From: Pochonia chlamydosporia 170
Taxonomy: Eukaryota > Ascomycota > Sordariomycetes > Hypocreales > Clavicipitaceae
Length of the DNA stretch: 64,000 nucleotides
Direction of reading: 5' to 3'
Assembly (NCBI RefSeq): GCF_001653235.2
Contig: NC_035792.1
Coordinates: 1,674,001 to 1,738,000, forward strand
Positions 54,435 through 64,000 of this stretch are shown here, piece by piece. Within the stretch, counting starts at the first letter, position 1, and every line of letters starts with the position of its first letter. The notes beneath the pieces were generated by a model that did not search any database, had not been told where the DNA came from, and saw only the letters and a program-made list of their open reading frames with translations. Position numbers and translations under genes: made by a program.

Positions 54435-55046
54435 ATGCGTCTCTCCATCCTCCTTCCCCTCGCCCTCATATCCACCACCACAACCGCCCAACTCGACGCC
54501 ATCAAAATCGTCCAGCAAATCGCCCCCAACGCAACAAAATGCCCCGAAACAAAGGAATGCCGCACCGCCGAACAAGCAGCCCCCTACATCGCCCAGTCCC
54601 TCACCCATTTCGACGTCTACAGCCCCAAGGAAATGGCCGCCATCATCTCCCTCATGGCCTTTGAGTCCGTCGACTTCAAGTACAAGCACAACGTGTTCCC
54701 CGGCCGGCCCGGCCAGGGCACCGCCAACATGCAAATGGCCAACTACAACCTCATGTACGCCAAGGCCCTTCCCAAAGTGAAACACAAGGTCGCCAAGTTT
54801 CCGTCGGTCGAGGGCCAGACCAACGAGACGCTCAACTACATCCTGTCGCTGGTGCAGCCGGACGAGTACAACTTTGGCAGCGGGCCTTGGTTCTTCACTA
54901 CGCAGTGTAAGCAGGATGTGAGGGATGCGCTGGACAAGGATCTGGATAAGGGGTTTGCGGCGTACATGGCTTGTGTGGGGGTTAGTGTGACGGATGAGAG
55001 GAAGGCTTATTTCGAGAGGGCGAAGAAGGCGTTTCAACTGTCTTGA
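54435..55046 (+). CDS. Small secreted protein, conserved-looking, function unknown
   Basis: An intron-free frame of 203 residues from ATG 54435, which has a good start context (CAAAATGC). The signal peptide is MRLSILLPLALISTTTTAQ. The mature domain is alpha-helical with four cysteines (ATKCPETKECRTAEQA, TTQCKQDVR, AYMACVGVSV). It contains a striking central segment, ISLMAFESVDFKYKHNVFPG followed by RPGQGTANMQMANYNLM. The glutamate in that segment and the helical layout are faintly reminiscent of lysozyme-like folds, but I cannot assign a family. No GPI tail is present. It is probably soluble and extracellular. The long reverse-strand frame over the same DNA is a mirror of its codon bias. Confidence 0.82.
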   Translation: MRLSILLPLALISTTTTAQLDAIKIVQQIAPNATKCPETKECRTAEQAAPYIAQSLTHFDVYSPKEMAAIISLMAFESVDFKYKHNVFPGRPGQGTANMQMANYNLMYAKALPKVKHKVAKFPSVEGQTNETLNYILSLVQPDEYNFGSGPWFFTTQCKQDVRDALDKDLDKGFAAYMACVGVSVTDERKAYFERAKKAFQLS

Positions 55047-55463
55047 GCTGGTTCGGCAGTTGTGAATGTCTGGTCGTGTTATGACGGAGGATGTTTTGTT
55101 TGTTGACGGCCAATGAAGGTTGGTGGGTGTGTTAGATTCTTGGTTAGATTTGCATTTATCTTGGTAGAATATGCACCATGAGCGAATGGCGTTGAGGGGT
55201 GGCAATTGAACTTTCCGAATTTGTAAACTGCTTTCTTTAAACGTATGTATATTCGAATGAGTAGTGTAGTGTATCTCGTAAATGGGGGTCACGGTCCTAT
55301 GTGATGCCCGATGAAACCCCAAAGCTCTCAGTACAACGTTGTACAGAAACCTACCAAGCTTCACTTACCGCTTCAAACACCCCCAAAACTCCTCTGTACT
55401 CCCAAGTAATAGAATAGCAAACTCCAAAATCACACTTCAAAGCCTGCTCAACTTTGCCCACCG
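55047..55463. other. Gene-free convergent intergenic region
   Basis: These are the 3' flanks of the secreted protein (forward) and the cyclotransferase-like gene (reverse). No feature is recognised. Confidence 0.5.
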
Positions 55464-56048
55464 TCATTTCCAAAACCTCCTCATCACCTTCGTCGCATAC
55501 TCCCTGTCTAATCCCCAATTATCAACCGCATCCTCGATGCCTCTCTCCATCCTCTCCACATACTCCTCCTTGGGCACACTCTCACCTACCCTCTTCGTAT
55601 CAACATACACCAACGTCTTCACCGGCTCATCCAACACCTTCCCCTGGCCATCCCTCACCCATCGCGCATCACAAGTCATCTTCTCATATGCCCACGGCAC
55701 ACCCTCGTACGTGTCAAGCTTCGCCTCGTCATCCGGTGGAAGAAGATAGAGGAGTCCGTAAACACCCCATTCCTTCCCCTTACCCTTATCCCCCAACGAG
55801 CCCTCGGACGATTTTGCCTCGGATCCAGAAACCTTGACAACATTCGCGTACCCTCTCTCATTGATCAGCCACTTCCATCCGTCGAGATGTCCGATTCCAA
55901 TGGGCGTCGAGTAGGGACACCGCTGCCTCATCTGCACTGTGGATAAATTGCTTCCATACGCAAAGTACAGAATCTCGTGTCGGTCCTCCTGCGTCACTGT
56001 CATTACACTGTCCTGCGACAGCTGACTATCTTCCCGTTTGGGCGGCAT
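55464..56048 (-). CDS. Gamma-glutamylcyclotransferase-like (AIG2/GGCT fold) protein
   Basis: An intron-free frame of 194 residues. The substrate-binding loop motif YFAYGSNL is at residues 28-35, followed by MRQRCPYSTPIGIGHLDGWK and YGLLYLLPPDDEAKLDTYEG, where the Glu of DTYEG is in the position of the catalytic acid. These are the hallmarks of the GGCT/AIG2 fold. Enzymes of this group release 5-oxoproline from gamma-glutamyl amino acids or related conjugates in glutathione turnover. An insert (SGSEAKSSEGSLGDKGKG) splits the fold between strands. It is probably cytosolic, since no targeting signal is seen. The exact substrate cannot be deduced. Confidence 0.87.
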   Translation of the reverse strand: MPPKREDSQLSQDSVMTVTQEDRHEILYFAYGSNLSTVQMRQRCPYSTPIGIGHLDGWKWLINERGYANVVKVSGSEAKSSEGSLGDKGKGKEWGVYGLLYLLPPDDEAKLDTYEGVPWAYEKMTCDARWVRDGQGKVLDEPVKTLVYVDTKRVGESVPKEEYVERMERGIEDAVDNWGLDREYATKVMRRFWK

Positions 56049-56941
56049 TGCTGTGTCGCTCGAGGTAAATGCCTGAGATGTTATGCAGGGATCTCCCCAG
56101 TAATGCGGCTGGCTAGGTCAGGGTCCACGGTTCGAATTTCGATTGTCGTGATGACAATGCGGTTTCAGAGAATGATGAAAAGGGAAATTTGCCTGGGATC
56201 CTTGGTGTTCAGGGAACAAACTATTGACAAGATTTAGTCTGACTTGGGTGATATTTTTGAGTTGTTGCCGGGGGCGGGGATGCTCTGACTCTTTGATGAC
56301 TGCCCGAGGTGTTTGGTGAGGCTCCAAAAGTCAAGCTCCATCCGTGTCTATCCATGCAAGGCGTGAGGCGAACCAGGCAGCAGACCACATTGAAGGCCAT
56401 AACTACCACCCAGTCACTTCATGTGTCATCACTCAATGCCCAAAGTGGATTAACTCTAGTCAAGGCAACAATTACCCATCAAAGATTAATTTGATCCATT
56501 TGGCTGTCGGGAATACGGGAAGGAGCGTCTGTTAGCTGACACTTTGTTGTAGAAGAATCAAGCAAGGTTTGATATTAGAATCACCGATGCCCATGCACAG
56601 CTTTAACTTCATACATACTCGAATGAGTGTTTCTTCATTCGTCTTTATTTGTTGTTGTACACTCTTGATATCATGAGCATCCCCCCTTCCCCTACCCTCC
56701 CAATTAGCAGTGTATATCTTAAAACGCCTTGCCAGACATGTCTCATGCTCATACGTCTTCCAAATGCTCCTGTAAAGTCAAAATCCATGCAGATCCATAT
56801 CCCCCCATCCGTTTCTTCCAGAAATCTTTGTACTCTATCGCAGAAACACGCGCGCTATGGTACCGGCCCAAGTCGCCCAATGCAAGATAGTAATATGACA
56901 GTTAAGAAATGACAAAAGGCAACAAGATTTGTCCTTGTCGT
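56049..56941. other. Gene-free stretch, about 0.9 kb
   Basis: This is the promoter of the cyclotransferase-like gene and the 3' flank of the MAPKKK gene. No coding-like frame was identified. Confidence 0.5.
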
Positions 56942-59793
56942 CTATGTCATGTGCGACAAGAATGGACTAAGCATAAGCTCGTCCGCACTTGGTCGCAAGT
57001 CGTGGTTGAGCTCGAAAGTCTGTCGGAGGAAAGCCTGCGCCTCCTCACTGGCGTGCTCGGGGATCGTTGGAGAGGCCGTTCCTCCACCAATCTTAAAAAT
57101 AGCCTGCAGCTGACTGCAGTCAGGGAAAGGGTGATTACCCGTCATCATTTCTACAACAAGGCATCCAAGAGACCAGATGTCAGCCTTGAGAGTGTATTGT
57201 GTCTGCTTGACAACCTCTGGTGCCATCCAAAAGACCGATCCTTGCAGCGATGGACGATGTCGGTTGTTCTTGGCATTGCCCAGAATGTTGGACTGCTCCA
57301 GCTTCTTGGAAATGCCGAAATCGGAAATCTTGATGGTGCCTTTGTTGTCCACGAGGATATTGGCGCCCTTGATGTCGCGGTGGATAATGTCTTTGGTGTG
57401 TAGATATGACAAGCCCATCAGGATTTGACGAACAAAACTTCGAACCAGGGGCTCAGGCAAGGCTCCATAAGAGTTCAGCATCGTCTGAACAGAGCCACCG
57501 GGGACGTATTCGAGGAAAATGTTGAGGTAGTCAGACGACGAGCTGCAGCCGAGATACTGCACAATGTTAGGGTGGCGCAGATCACGAAGCAAGTTCATTT
57601 CGCGGTTGAGAGCTTCGATCATGCTTCTCTTGCGAGTCTCACTCTGTCCAGTGGCTCCAGGTTCAGGCATCTGAACTTGCTTCACTGCGAGGAGTTCTCC
57701 GGTCACGGCGTGGAGGGCCAGGTAAACGGAGCCAAACGAACCCTTTCCAATGAGAGCACCCTTCATCCATTGATTGTCGTCCCACGACTCTCCAGAAAGG
57801 AAACTCTCAAGCTCTTCATCAAGCTCGTCCCCATCGTTTGAAAGGGCTTGCCGGATCTCATTGAAGGACCCAGACCCTGTGGATCCCTCTCCATCATAGT
57901 ATGTCGTACTGGTAGTATTACCGTCGGGATCAGTGATGCTGAGAGGAGCCGTATCAACTGCAGTGCTATCGTCCCCGCTTTCCGTGAAGGACACGTACGA
58001 CTTGCGGTCTGGCTCTATGGGAGATTCTTCTTGGAGGGTATCCAACATAGACGAGGCAATAGAGTCTCGGTTGTAGATGGCTGGAATTCGGCCTTGGGAG
58101 TCGCGTGGTCGAATCTTGGCAACATGAGCGGCACCGCTTAGCCATGAGTCGGCGATGGTCGGAATGGGAGGGGCATCCTGGATACTGGATGCCAAGCTGA
58201 TGCTACTTGCCACGCTGAGTCGGCTGTTGACCTTGCTGAGCCGAGTTGACCGTCTCATAGAGAGGCGAGCAGTGCGATCAATGTCCTCTCGGCGGTGGTC
58301 AGGGAAGTAAGAGGTCAAGTCAGAGGCGATGAGCTCGCTGGGAGGTCGGAGTCCACCAAACTGACGGAGGCCGTCCTTGCGGCGTTGGGGAGATCGGGCA
58401 TCAGCTAGGGGAGTCCTGTCCATGTCTCTCGATACTTCGGGTGCAAGAGGTCGTTCTCGGTGTTGGAAAAATACAGGAGAAAGAGGTTGTTGCAATTGGT
58501 CATCCCAATTCTCGCCCAGTACTTTCTGAACCTTGAGTTGACTTCGCTTGTCGACTGATTCGATAGCCTTGGTATGTTTTTGCTGTTCTTCCTCCATGGC
58601 AATAGCAGCGGCGCGCTGCAACTCGGACTCGCCAGGTTCTCCGGCAGGAACTCGCCGCAGAATCAACCGGTTGCGTTCAGGTCGTCGTTGGTCTTTGATG
58701 ATGCGCCAGAGCTCAGTATCGCCCAAGCGTCTGCACTGGCTAGGGTCAGGGTTGATGCCTGTCAAGACCCAGAAGCAATAGTTTCGCTCGTGGTCTTCTC
58801 TGAGGGCAAACTTGCGCAGAGTTACGCGCATGACGTCTTCGCAGGTGTTGCAATCAGCAATCTTTACGACCTTTGTGACGCCACCAGTAGAAATGACGCG
58901 AATTACGTCTTGGCCCTGGGGCAACGCAGCCATCAGTGAGCCATCCATACTGGAGTTGTTCCTGGTATGGGTAGGTACCAAACGGCCAGTGGAGAGGTCT
59001 GAAGTAGACGCTTGGGGTCGTGAAGGCAGGCTCTGGCCAACACTGCTCACGTATCCTACACCAGCAGGGAACCGAGCTTGTCGAGCTGCACGAGTACAGA
59101 GTCAGTTACAACACAAGTCTGGACCAGTAGCGAGTGTTAATCGGCGCATGAGACTCACCAGTTTCTAACGGAGCAGGAACGTCAATCTGGCGTGAATAAC
59201 GGCGGTTCGCTGATGTGGCAGGTGCTGAGCGAGGCACAGCTGAAGTCTGGGCGGCGATGCTGGACGGAGGAAGTGAAGAGTAGACATCGAGACCAGAAAA
59301 CGAGTCCTACAATGATGAAATGTTGTCAGCCAACTGGCAGACCCGCAGTTGCGTTTGTTTTTGTTCAAGGCACACTCACTCTATTGCGCTTCTTTTGATT
59401 CGCGTACGTCTTGGTCCGTAGCTTCTTGATACACAAGAAAAGTCGCACTCGGTCGCCGACCTTATCGATGCCCATCTCTTTCAACACCTCCTTGTCCATT
59501 TCCAGCAAGTTCTCTCCATTGATGTGATTCTTGCGGAATATCTTCTCGTAGTCGCCGCACTTGACACTTCGAAGATATTCACAAACGCGGTCCTCGTCCC
59601 AGTGTTTTACGGAATCGGGGCCGTCGCTCTCAGAGAACTCGGACTCGGTTGGGCTGGCATAGTTTTGGGCGCTACTCGACATGGCCGGCTGTCTTCTCGA
59701 GGGTGGCAGAGCCGACGGGAGGTTGGAGCCAGGAGGGAGGTTCGACGTGCTCAGGGCGGCCGGAAATGGCGACTTTGACGAGATCATGGCCAT
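56942..59793 (-). CDS. STE11: STE11-type MAP kinase kinase kinase (SAM, Ras-binding-like and kinase domains)
   Basis: Top kinase of the pheromone/filamentation/infection MAPK cascade (homologues NRC-1, SteC, Mst11). Exons 59380-59793, 59159-59306 and 56942-59085, with introns 59307-59379 and 59086-59158, give 901 residues. The start is ATG 59793 (MAMISSKSPFPAAL). A SAM domain at about 63-128 (WDEDRVCEYLRSVKCGDYEK, EVLKEMGIDKVGDRVRLFL) would bind the STE50 adaptor. A Ras-binding-like domain at about 247-335 (DVIRVISTGGVTKVVKIADC) follows. After a Ser-rich regulatory linker, the kinase domain fills roughly residues 630-900, with LIGKGSFGSVYLA, LLAVKQVQMPEP, IIHRDIKGANILVDN, ISDFGISKKL and FWMAPEVVKQ. 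All catalytic residues (Lys, HRD Asp, DFG Asp) are present. Only the unspliced reading appears to begin after the Ras-binding N-terminus. Confidence 0.95.
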
Positions 59794-62700
59794 GATATTG
59801 ATAATATGTGTAAAATAAAAAGAGGGCGCTGTTGTTGCCCTTTGGGCGATATTAGATGTCGGAGTATCCTGTTCCAAGGTAGGAAGGTCGAAATCACAGT
59901 GAATGAGTCGAGTAGCCTGTGCAGGCACGGTACAGTCGAGGATTCAGATTCAGACGCCACGGCGAACGGCGTTGAATCTCTGTTCGAAGTCGGTGAGGTT
60001 AAAGCTGTTCTATCTCTGTGCTGAGCTTCTGTGCCGGCAGAGGGCTGGGAAACAGTGCGTGTAGCAACAACTCGCCCAGCACGACAAGTCCACGACTTGA
60101 AGATGCGATTTAAAAATCGACTTCAGGAGGAGGGTGGTTGTCAGCAGAAGTTGTTGGAGACCGAACATGCGGCAAGAGGAGCATTTGGAGATGGAGGGGG
60201 GCAGATGAATAATAATAAAGGACTAGCTCCAAGGTGATGCCCACAGGCACCAGGTTCTTTGTCGCGGTGGGAGAGGCCCTGGACAGGGGTAACATTTGAA
60301 GCTAGAGGCAGGAGGAAGTCTCAACTGGCAGCAGGAAAGTGGAATCAGGCAAGTGGGAGCACCAGACGTTGACTGGAGTCAACTGGTCTGGTTGGCGCGG
60401 GCGTTGGTCCAGGCGGTCAACTGGTGGGTGCAGAGCCCACGGGGCATTCTAGCGGCCTGGCATGGAAGCTGAGCCCTTCAATGTTCGACCAGACTTCACC
60501 AGACTTGACCGGACATCTCCACCAGACCAGACACGGAACTAGCGGAGCTCCCTCGACAACATTCACGCGGAAGCCAAGTCAAGTTGATCAAGCCAGGGTT
60601 TGACTGGTGTGCAGACAACAAACATGATGCAAAACGATGGGGACAGGGGCATGTTCCGGCAGAAATGGCCGCAAGAGGACCAGACAGACACTGACCCCAG
60701 TGATGTGGCCGTTCTCGAACCACCACCACTCGATCACACACCGTCAGCGAAGCGACAGGGTGACTGAGTCTCGAGCAGAAACATTCACGCAGATTTCTTT
60801 CCGCGCGCGCCGTCCAGCATCCCCGGCGCGAGGTTATTCGACCTGCTTGCCCATCTATCTGTATGTATGTCTCTCCCTGGCTTCTCTGTCTGGTTTCAAC
60901 TTCATCTTCAACAGCTATCTGTCCCTCGCTTGGCTCCACGCCAAGGACCAGCCAGCAGTCGCGGCGATATTAAGCATTTGAGGCGACCCCCCGACCTGAA
61001 CCATCCCTGCAATTTCAACCGGTGGGCTCCAAATGAACCCTGGCCACCTTCGCCCAGGTCGTCGCAGATGTAGCAGTGGCGGCGGCTCAGAAGCCATCGC
61101 CGTTGACTGGCGGAAAAGTTGAAACTCGCCAACATGGACGTGCACCACCACATCCCAGCCTTCCAAGGACGACATGAGGTCACCAAAAGTATTGTACGGC
61201 GAAACCCAAGCTTGTGGTCCATCTCGTGCAAATAATCCGGTTTGTTTTTCCTTCGTGTTATTTATATACAGTACATTGTGTCGTGTCTCGTGGCGTGTAT
61301 GACGGCCAGGTTCTCAAATGGTATCAGGCAATGGCCTCGGCAATTGCCGCCGACAAATCTCACGTGGCCCCCGAATTAAAGGGTGCTTGAGTAAAGTAGA
61401 TTGTCTGATCCTTTCATGATCGCATGAAGCCTCGGCGAAACAAATCATGGTTGCTCTCGAAACAAGGCAGGGTCGTTGCCTTCGGGGCGGGAGTCATTCA
61501 GCCAAGACGCATCGGCTATGCGCTCTCAAGCGAGTACTGCAAGTTGTCTTGGGATCGTCGTGTCCCCTTTGACAAGTTCAACTTCATACGTATGTGGTTC
61601 ATGACTCTGTAGAGGGCCATTCATGAAGCAGCTGAGTGATTATGTCACGGATCGTAAGCGCACGATGCATGAACTAGAGACCAAGCCGGTTTGCTAACAC
61701 AACACGGTAATTACTTGTGAATCCTGTCCAGCAATCGGATAATAAGCCATCACAACCAAGACCAGTTTCACGAGCAAAACAAGATACCCAAAATCTGACA
61801 ACAGCATCAACATCCAAATGGGCTTACTTTCCCGCACGCCAACAGGCATAAATCCAATATTACTCCAGGACTAAGCGCTTGCATTTATCAGACACGATTA
61901 TTTTATCCATGCCATGCTCCTTTCATCAAGCCCCAATGATCGCCAGGGCTTTCCGCATTTGGCTGCCCAGGATAAAACATTCCAGCAAAAACAGCAACCC
62001 CAGTGACGTGGTTGGACCAGGAAAGTCCCTGTTTGGAACGACGGCCCTGCTCTCCAGACAGCGTAATTTCAGATGAAGATATGCAATCCTAGCTTGATGC
62101 CATGCTCTTGCTTCAAGACCAGGGTGTGGTTTGCGGTGCTGTTCTAAGAATAAAAACACAGCCAAACTTGTAAAACCGTACCACGAGCCATGCCTCATCA
62201 CGTTGCCTTCTTGTACGACACGTATCATGCTCAACGGCCAACGTGCAAGCAGCAAAATACGAGTAAGAATTCTGTTTGTTCAGACGTTCTTTGGTCAACA
62301 AGGACACAAACATGAGACGCTCGTCTCCTTGCCTGCCTGTTGTTTGAAGTTTACAGCCGTTTAGTGGTCCGGTGACGTGGTCCCGTCCCTTTGATTGCAT
62401 TCACGGCTCTTCTCTTTTTGCCACTTTGCAAAGATCCATTGGCAACCAGCGTTTCCGTATGCAGACGCTTGCGCGGGCTTATCATCTCCATTTTTTGCCT
62501 TCTCTCCCTTCCGTTGCCCTTGACCGTTCAGAACAGAACATCCGGATTGCCGTCTGGCAAACCATTTTTCGGGGGGCCACTCAACTCCATGTCTGCAGCA
62601 AAAGTATGCCACCAGATGTTCAACCTTCACACAGACGTTCTGTTTGGTCCACAGTTGCGTAATGTCAAGATGGTCGAACCCCTGTCTCCACTGGCTGACC

Positions 62701-64000
62701 CGCTCCGATGGCTTGACCGGGGTTTATGGGGCAAATGATTGGCTGCCGACTCGGACAACATGAAACTGACCATGTTTCGACATCTCACTGTGAGCTGACA
62801 AGATGTCTGGTGAGGCGGACACAGAACACAAAAAAAAGTCGGCTCAAAAATTCGGGTTGTTGGCGTGCTCTGTTCGCAATCAACCCATCTTCCGATACTT
62901 CGCCGTTCTATTGCCTTGTTGGGATGAAATAGCGAAGGGGGCAAGAACCAAGCGTCTCCGATTCTGTGAGGCTCCATGTCATCTTGTGTCCTGCCAGAAC
63001 TTTAATGTAAATGTTACCAGCCTGAAACTGGTGACGTGAGGATATTCGGAATACTCCAGATTTTCAGGATGATCATACAGACGAAGAAGAGACTTTATTC
63101 CTTTCAGCTAAACGTTTTACCCCAGATCATTTGGACATGACATGTGAACAAAGACGGAGGAATTGTCGGTGTAAGTCAGTCCATTCAGCTCGCTATCACT
63201 GTCCCTACCAAGTTCACAAAGAGTTTGTATTAATATACTTTGCTCGAAATGTCGCTCTACACTGAATGTTAGGCTGCAAATGCATGAACTTGCATCATGT
63301 CATGTGCACCAGACGCAGAGGCATTTACGGCACCAGTGCAAAAGATAACACTATAGCAACCTTTGTTGTGGGCAGCTCAAACACGCACAAGCCGCCAGAT
63401 GCCAAAAGTCAACCAACACGACATACAACATGCACCACAAGGTGGCATCGGCTATTTTTCTCCGACACGCAAACGTACCAGACCCTTTTTGTGTTTCCTT
63501 TGACAAGACAAGTTTGCATTTCCGGACCCCAAGGCTTCCAAAGCACCAGACTTTAGCAAACCGGTGAGCTACAGTACGCGGTGCAATGCAATGCACTGCA
63601 CAGCACAGTTCGCGAGCTTGCTTGGCGCCGTGTTTCAAGATATCAGAAGACCTTCAACGCCTCAGTCGTAGTTGCGGCAGAGGGGACGCCTCCCGGCGGC
63701 TATTCTATGGCCCAAGTGTCACTTCTATTGATTCCACCATCTGAAACGTGTACGGCATGGCGAGGAGGCGCCTTTTTTTGTAACTGTATGGCAACCACAT
63801 GTGCTGTGGTGTAACCCGAGAATGATGTGTCAATCCGACGTAAAGATTGTCGCGACACCAGCCCTCTTTCTGAGGCATTGAGTGACTTCGGCAATGTGTT
63901 CCAGCCGCTTGCTGCTGACAGCATTTATCACCAGGTCGGCTTATATGATTCCCTGTACACCATCTTCTTGAGTTGACTGCAACCACATGAAGCTGTCCAA
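59794..64000. other. Gene-free stretch, about 4.2 kb, to the window edge
   Basis: It begins with the promoter and leader of the reverse-strand MAPKKK gene. Between 60240 and 60760 there are clusters of CCAGAC and GGTCTGG-like words, GC-rich and low in complexity. Frames of 60-147 codons occur on both strands, with no recognisable domain. A gene of the next unit may start beyond 64000. Confidence 0.45.

Noticed and set aside
54396..55364. 322-codon reverse-strand frame over the secreted protein gene
   Set aside because: The forward gene has a signal peptide, a start context and a sensible protein. The reverse frame's Gly/Val-rich product mirrors C-rich third positions.
60637..60981. 114-codon forward frame upstream of the MAPKKK
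   Set aside because: It overlaps other frames on both strands with no domain. The hydrophobic stretch alone is not enough to support a gene.

Overview
The window looks like nuclear DNA of a filamentous ascomycete, most likely a sordariomycete and possibly Hypocreales (inference from gene content; no marker gene was compared). The signs are many short GT-AG introns (about 43-92 nt), two Zn2Cys6 regulators plus a further fungal regulator-like protein, a fungal NADPH-type nitrate reductase, a SAM/Ras-binding-like/kinase STE11-type MAPKKK, GPI-anchored secreted proteins, and repeat copies whose differences look like RIP (repeat-induced point mutation, C to T at CpA). No rRNA, convincing tRNA, CRISPR array or bacterial-style operon was seen. 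Exon joins below were worked out by hand from splice sites, phase and protein continuity.

Layout. 0-6.2 kb: a fungal transcription-factor-like gene, a secreted cupredoxin (reverse), a 2.4 kb gap and a BTB/POZ gene (reverse). 6.4-9 kb: a dispersed repeat, a decayed ankyrin-type gene and a 121 bp MITE. 11.7-21 kb: housekeeping and regulatory genes (INSIG-type membrane protein, RING-LON protein, a low-complexity charged protein, dephospho-CoA kinase). 22-25.5 kb: a short, probably truncated Zn2Cys6 regulator and a small secreted protein. 26.3-32.5 kb: nitrate reductase divergent from a hemerythrin-like protein, then a small membrane protein. 33.8-38.1 kb: a secreted calcineurin-like phosphoesterase and a PrpF-family isomerase. 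38.1-45 kb: accessory territory with two repeat families, at least one coding-like remnant, a cysteine-rich GPI protein and a long decayed membrane-protein gene on the reverse strand. 45.9-52.6 kb: secreted L-amino-acid oxidase, a convergent Zn2Cys6 regulator and an NAD(P)-dependent reductase. 54.4-64 kb: a small secreted protein, a gamma-glutamylcyclotransferase-like enzyme, the MAPKKK, and a 4.2 kb gene-free stretch upstream of it.

Working together. Nitrate reductase and L-amino-acid oxidase both supply ammonium, from nitrate and from amino acids, but nothing shows co-regulation. The oxidase and the neighbouring regulator form a convergent pair that could be functionally linked. The clearest previously unexplained structure is a small non-coding element family (four copies at 8.8, 36.2, 38.2 and 53.4 kb) with Tc1/mariner-like ends, a TA duplication at one copy, and CpA-to-TpA differences in another copy. 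Next is the stop-riddled coding relic at 42.6-44.8 kb, which no intact open frame reveals.
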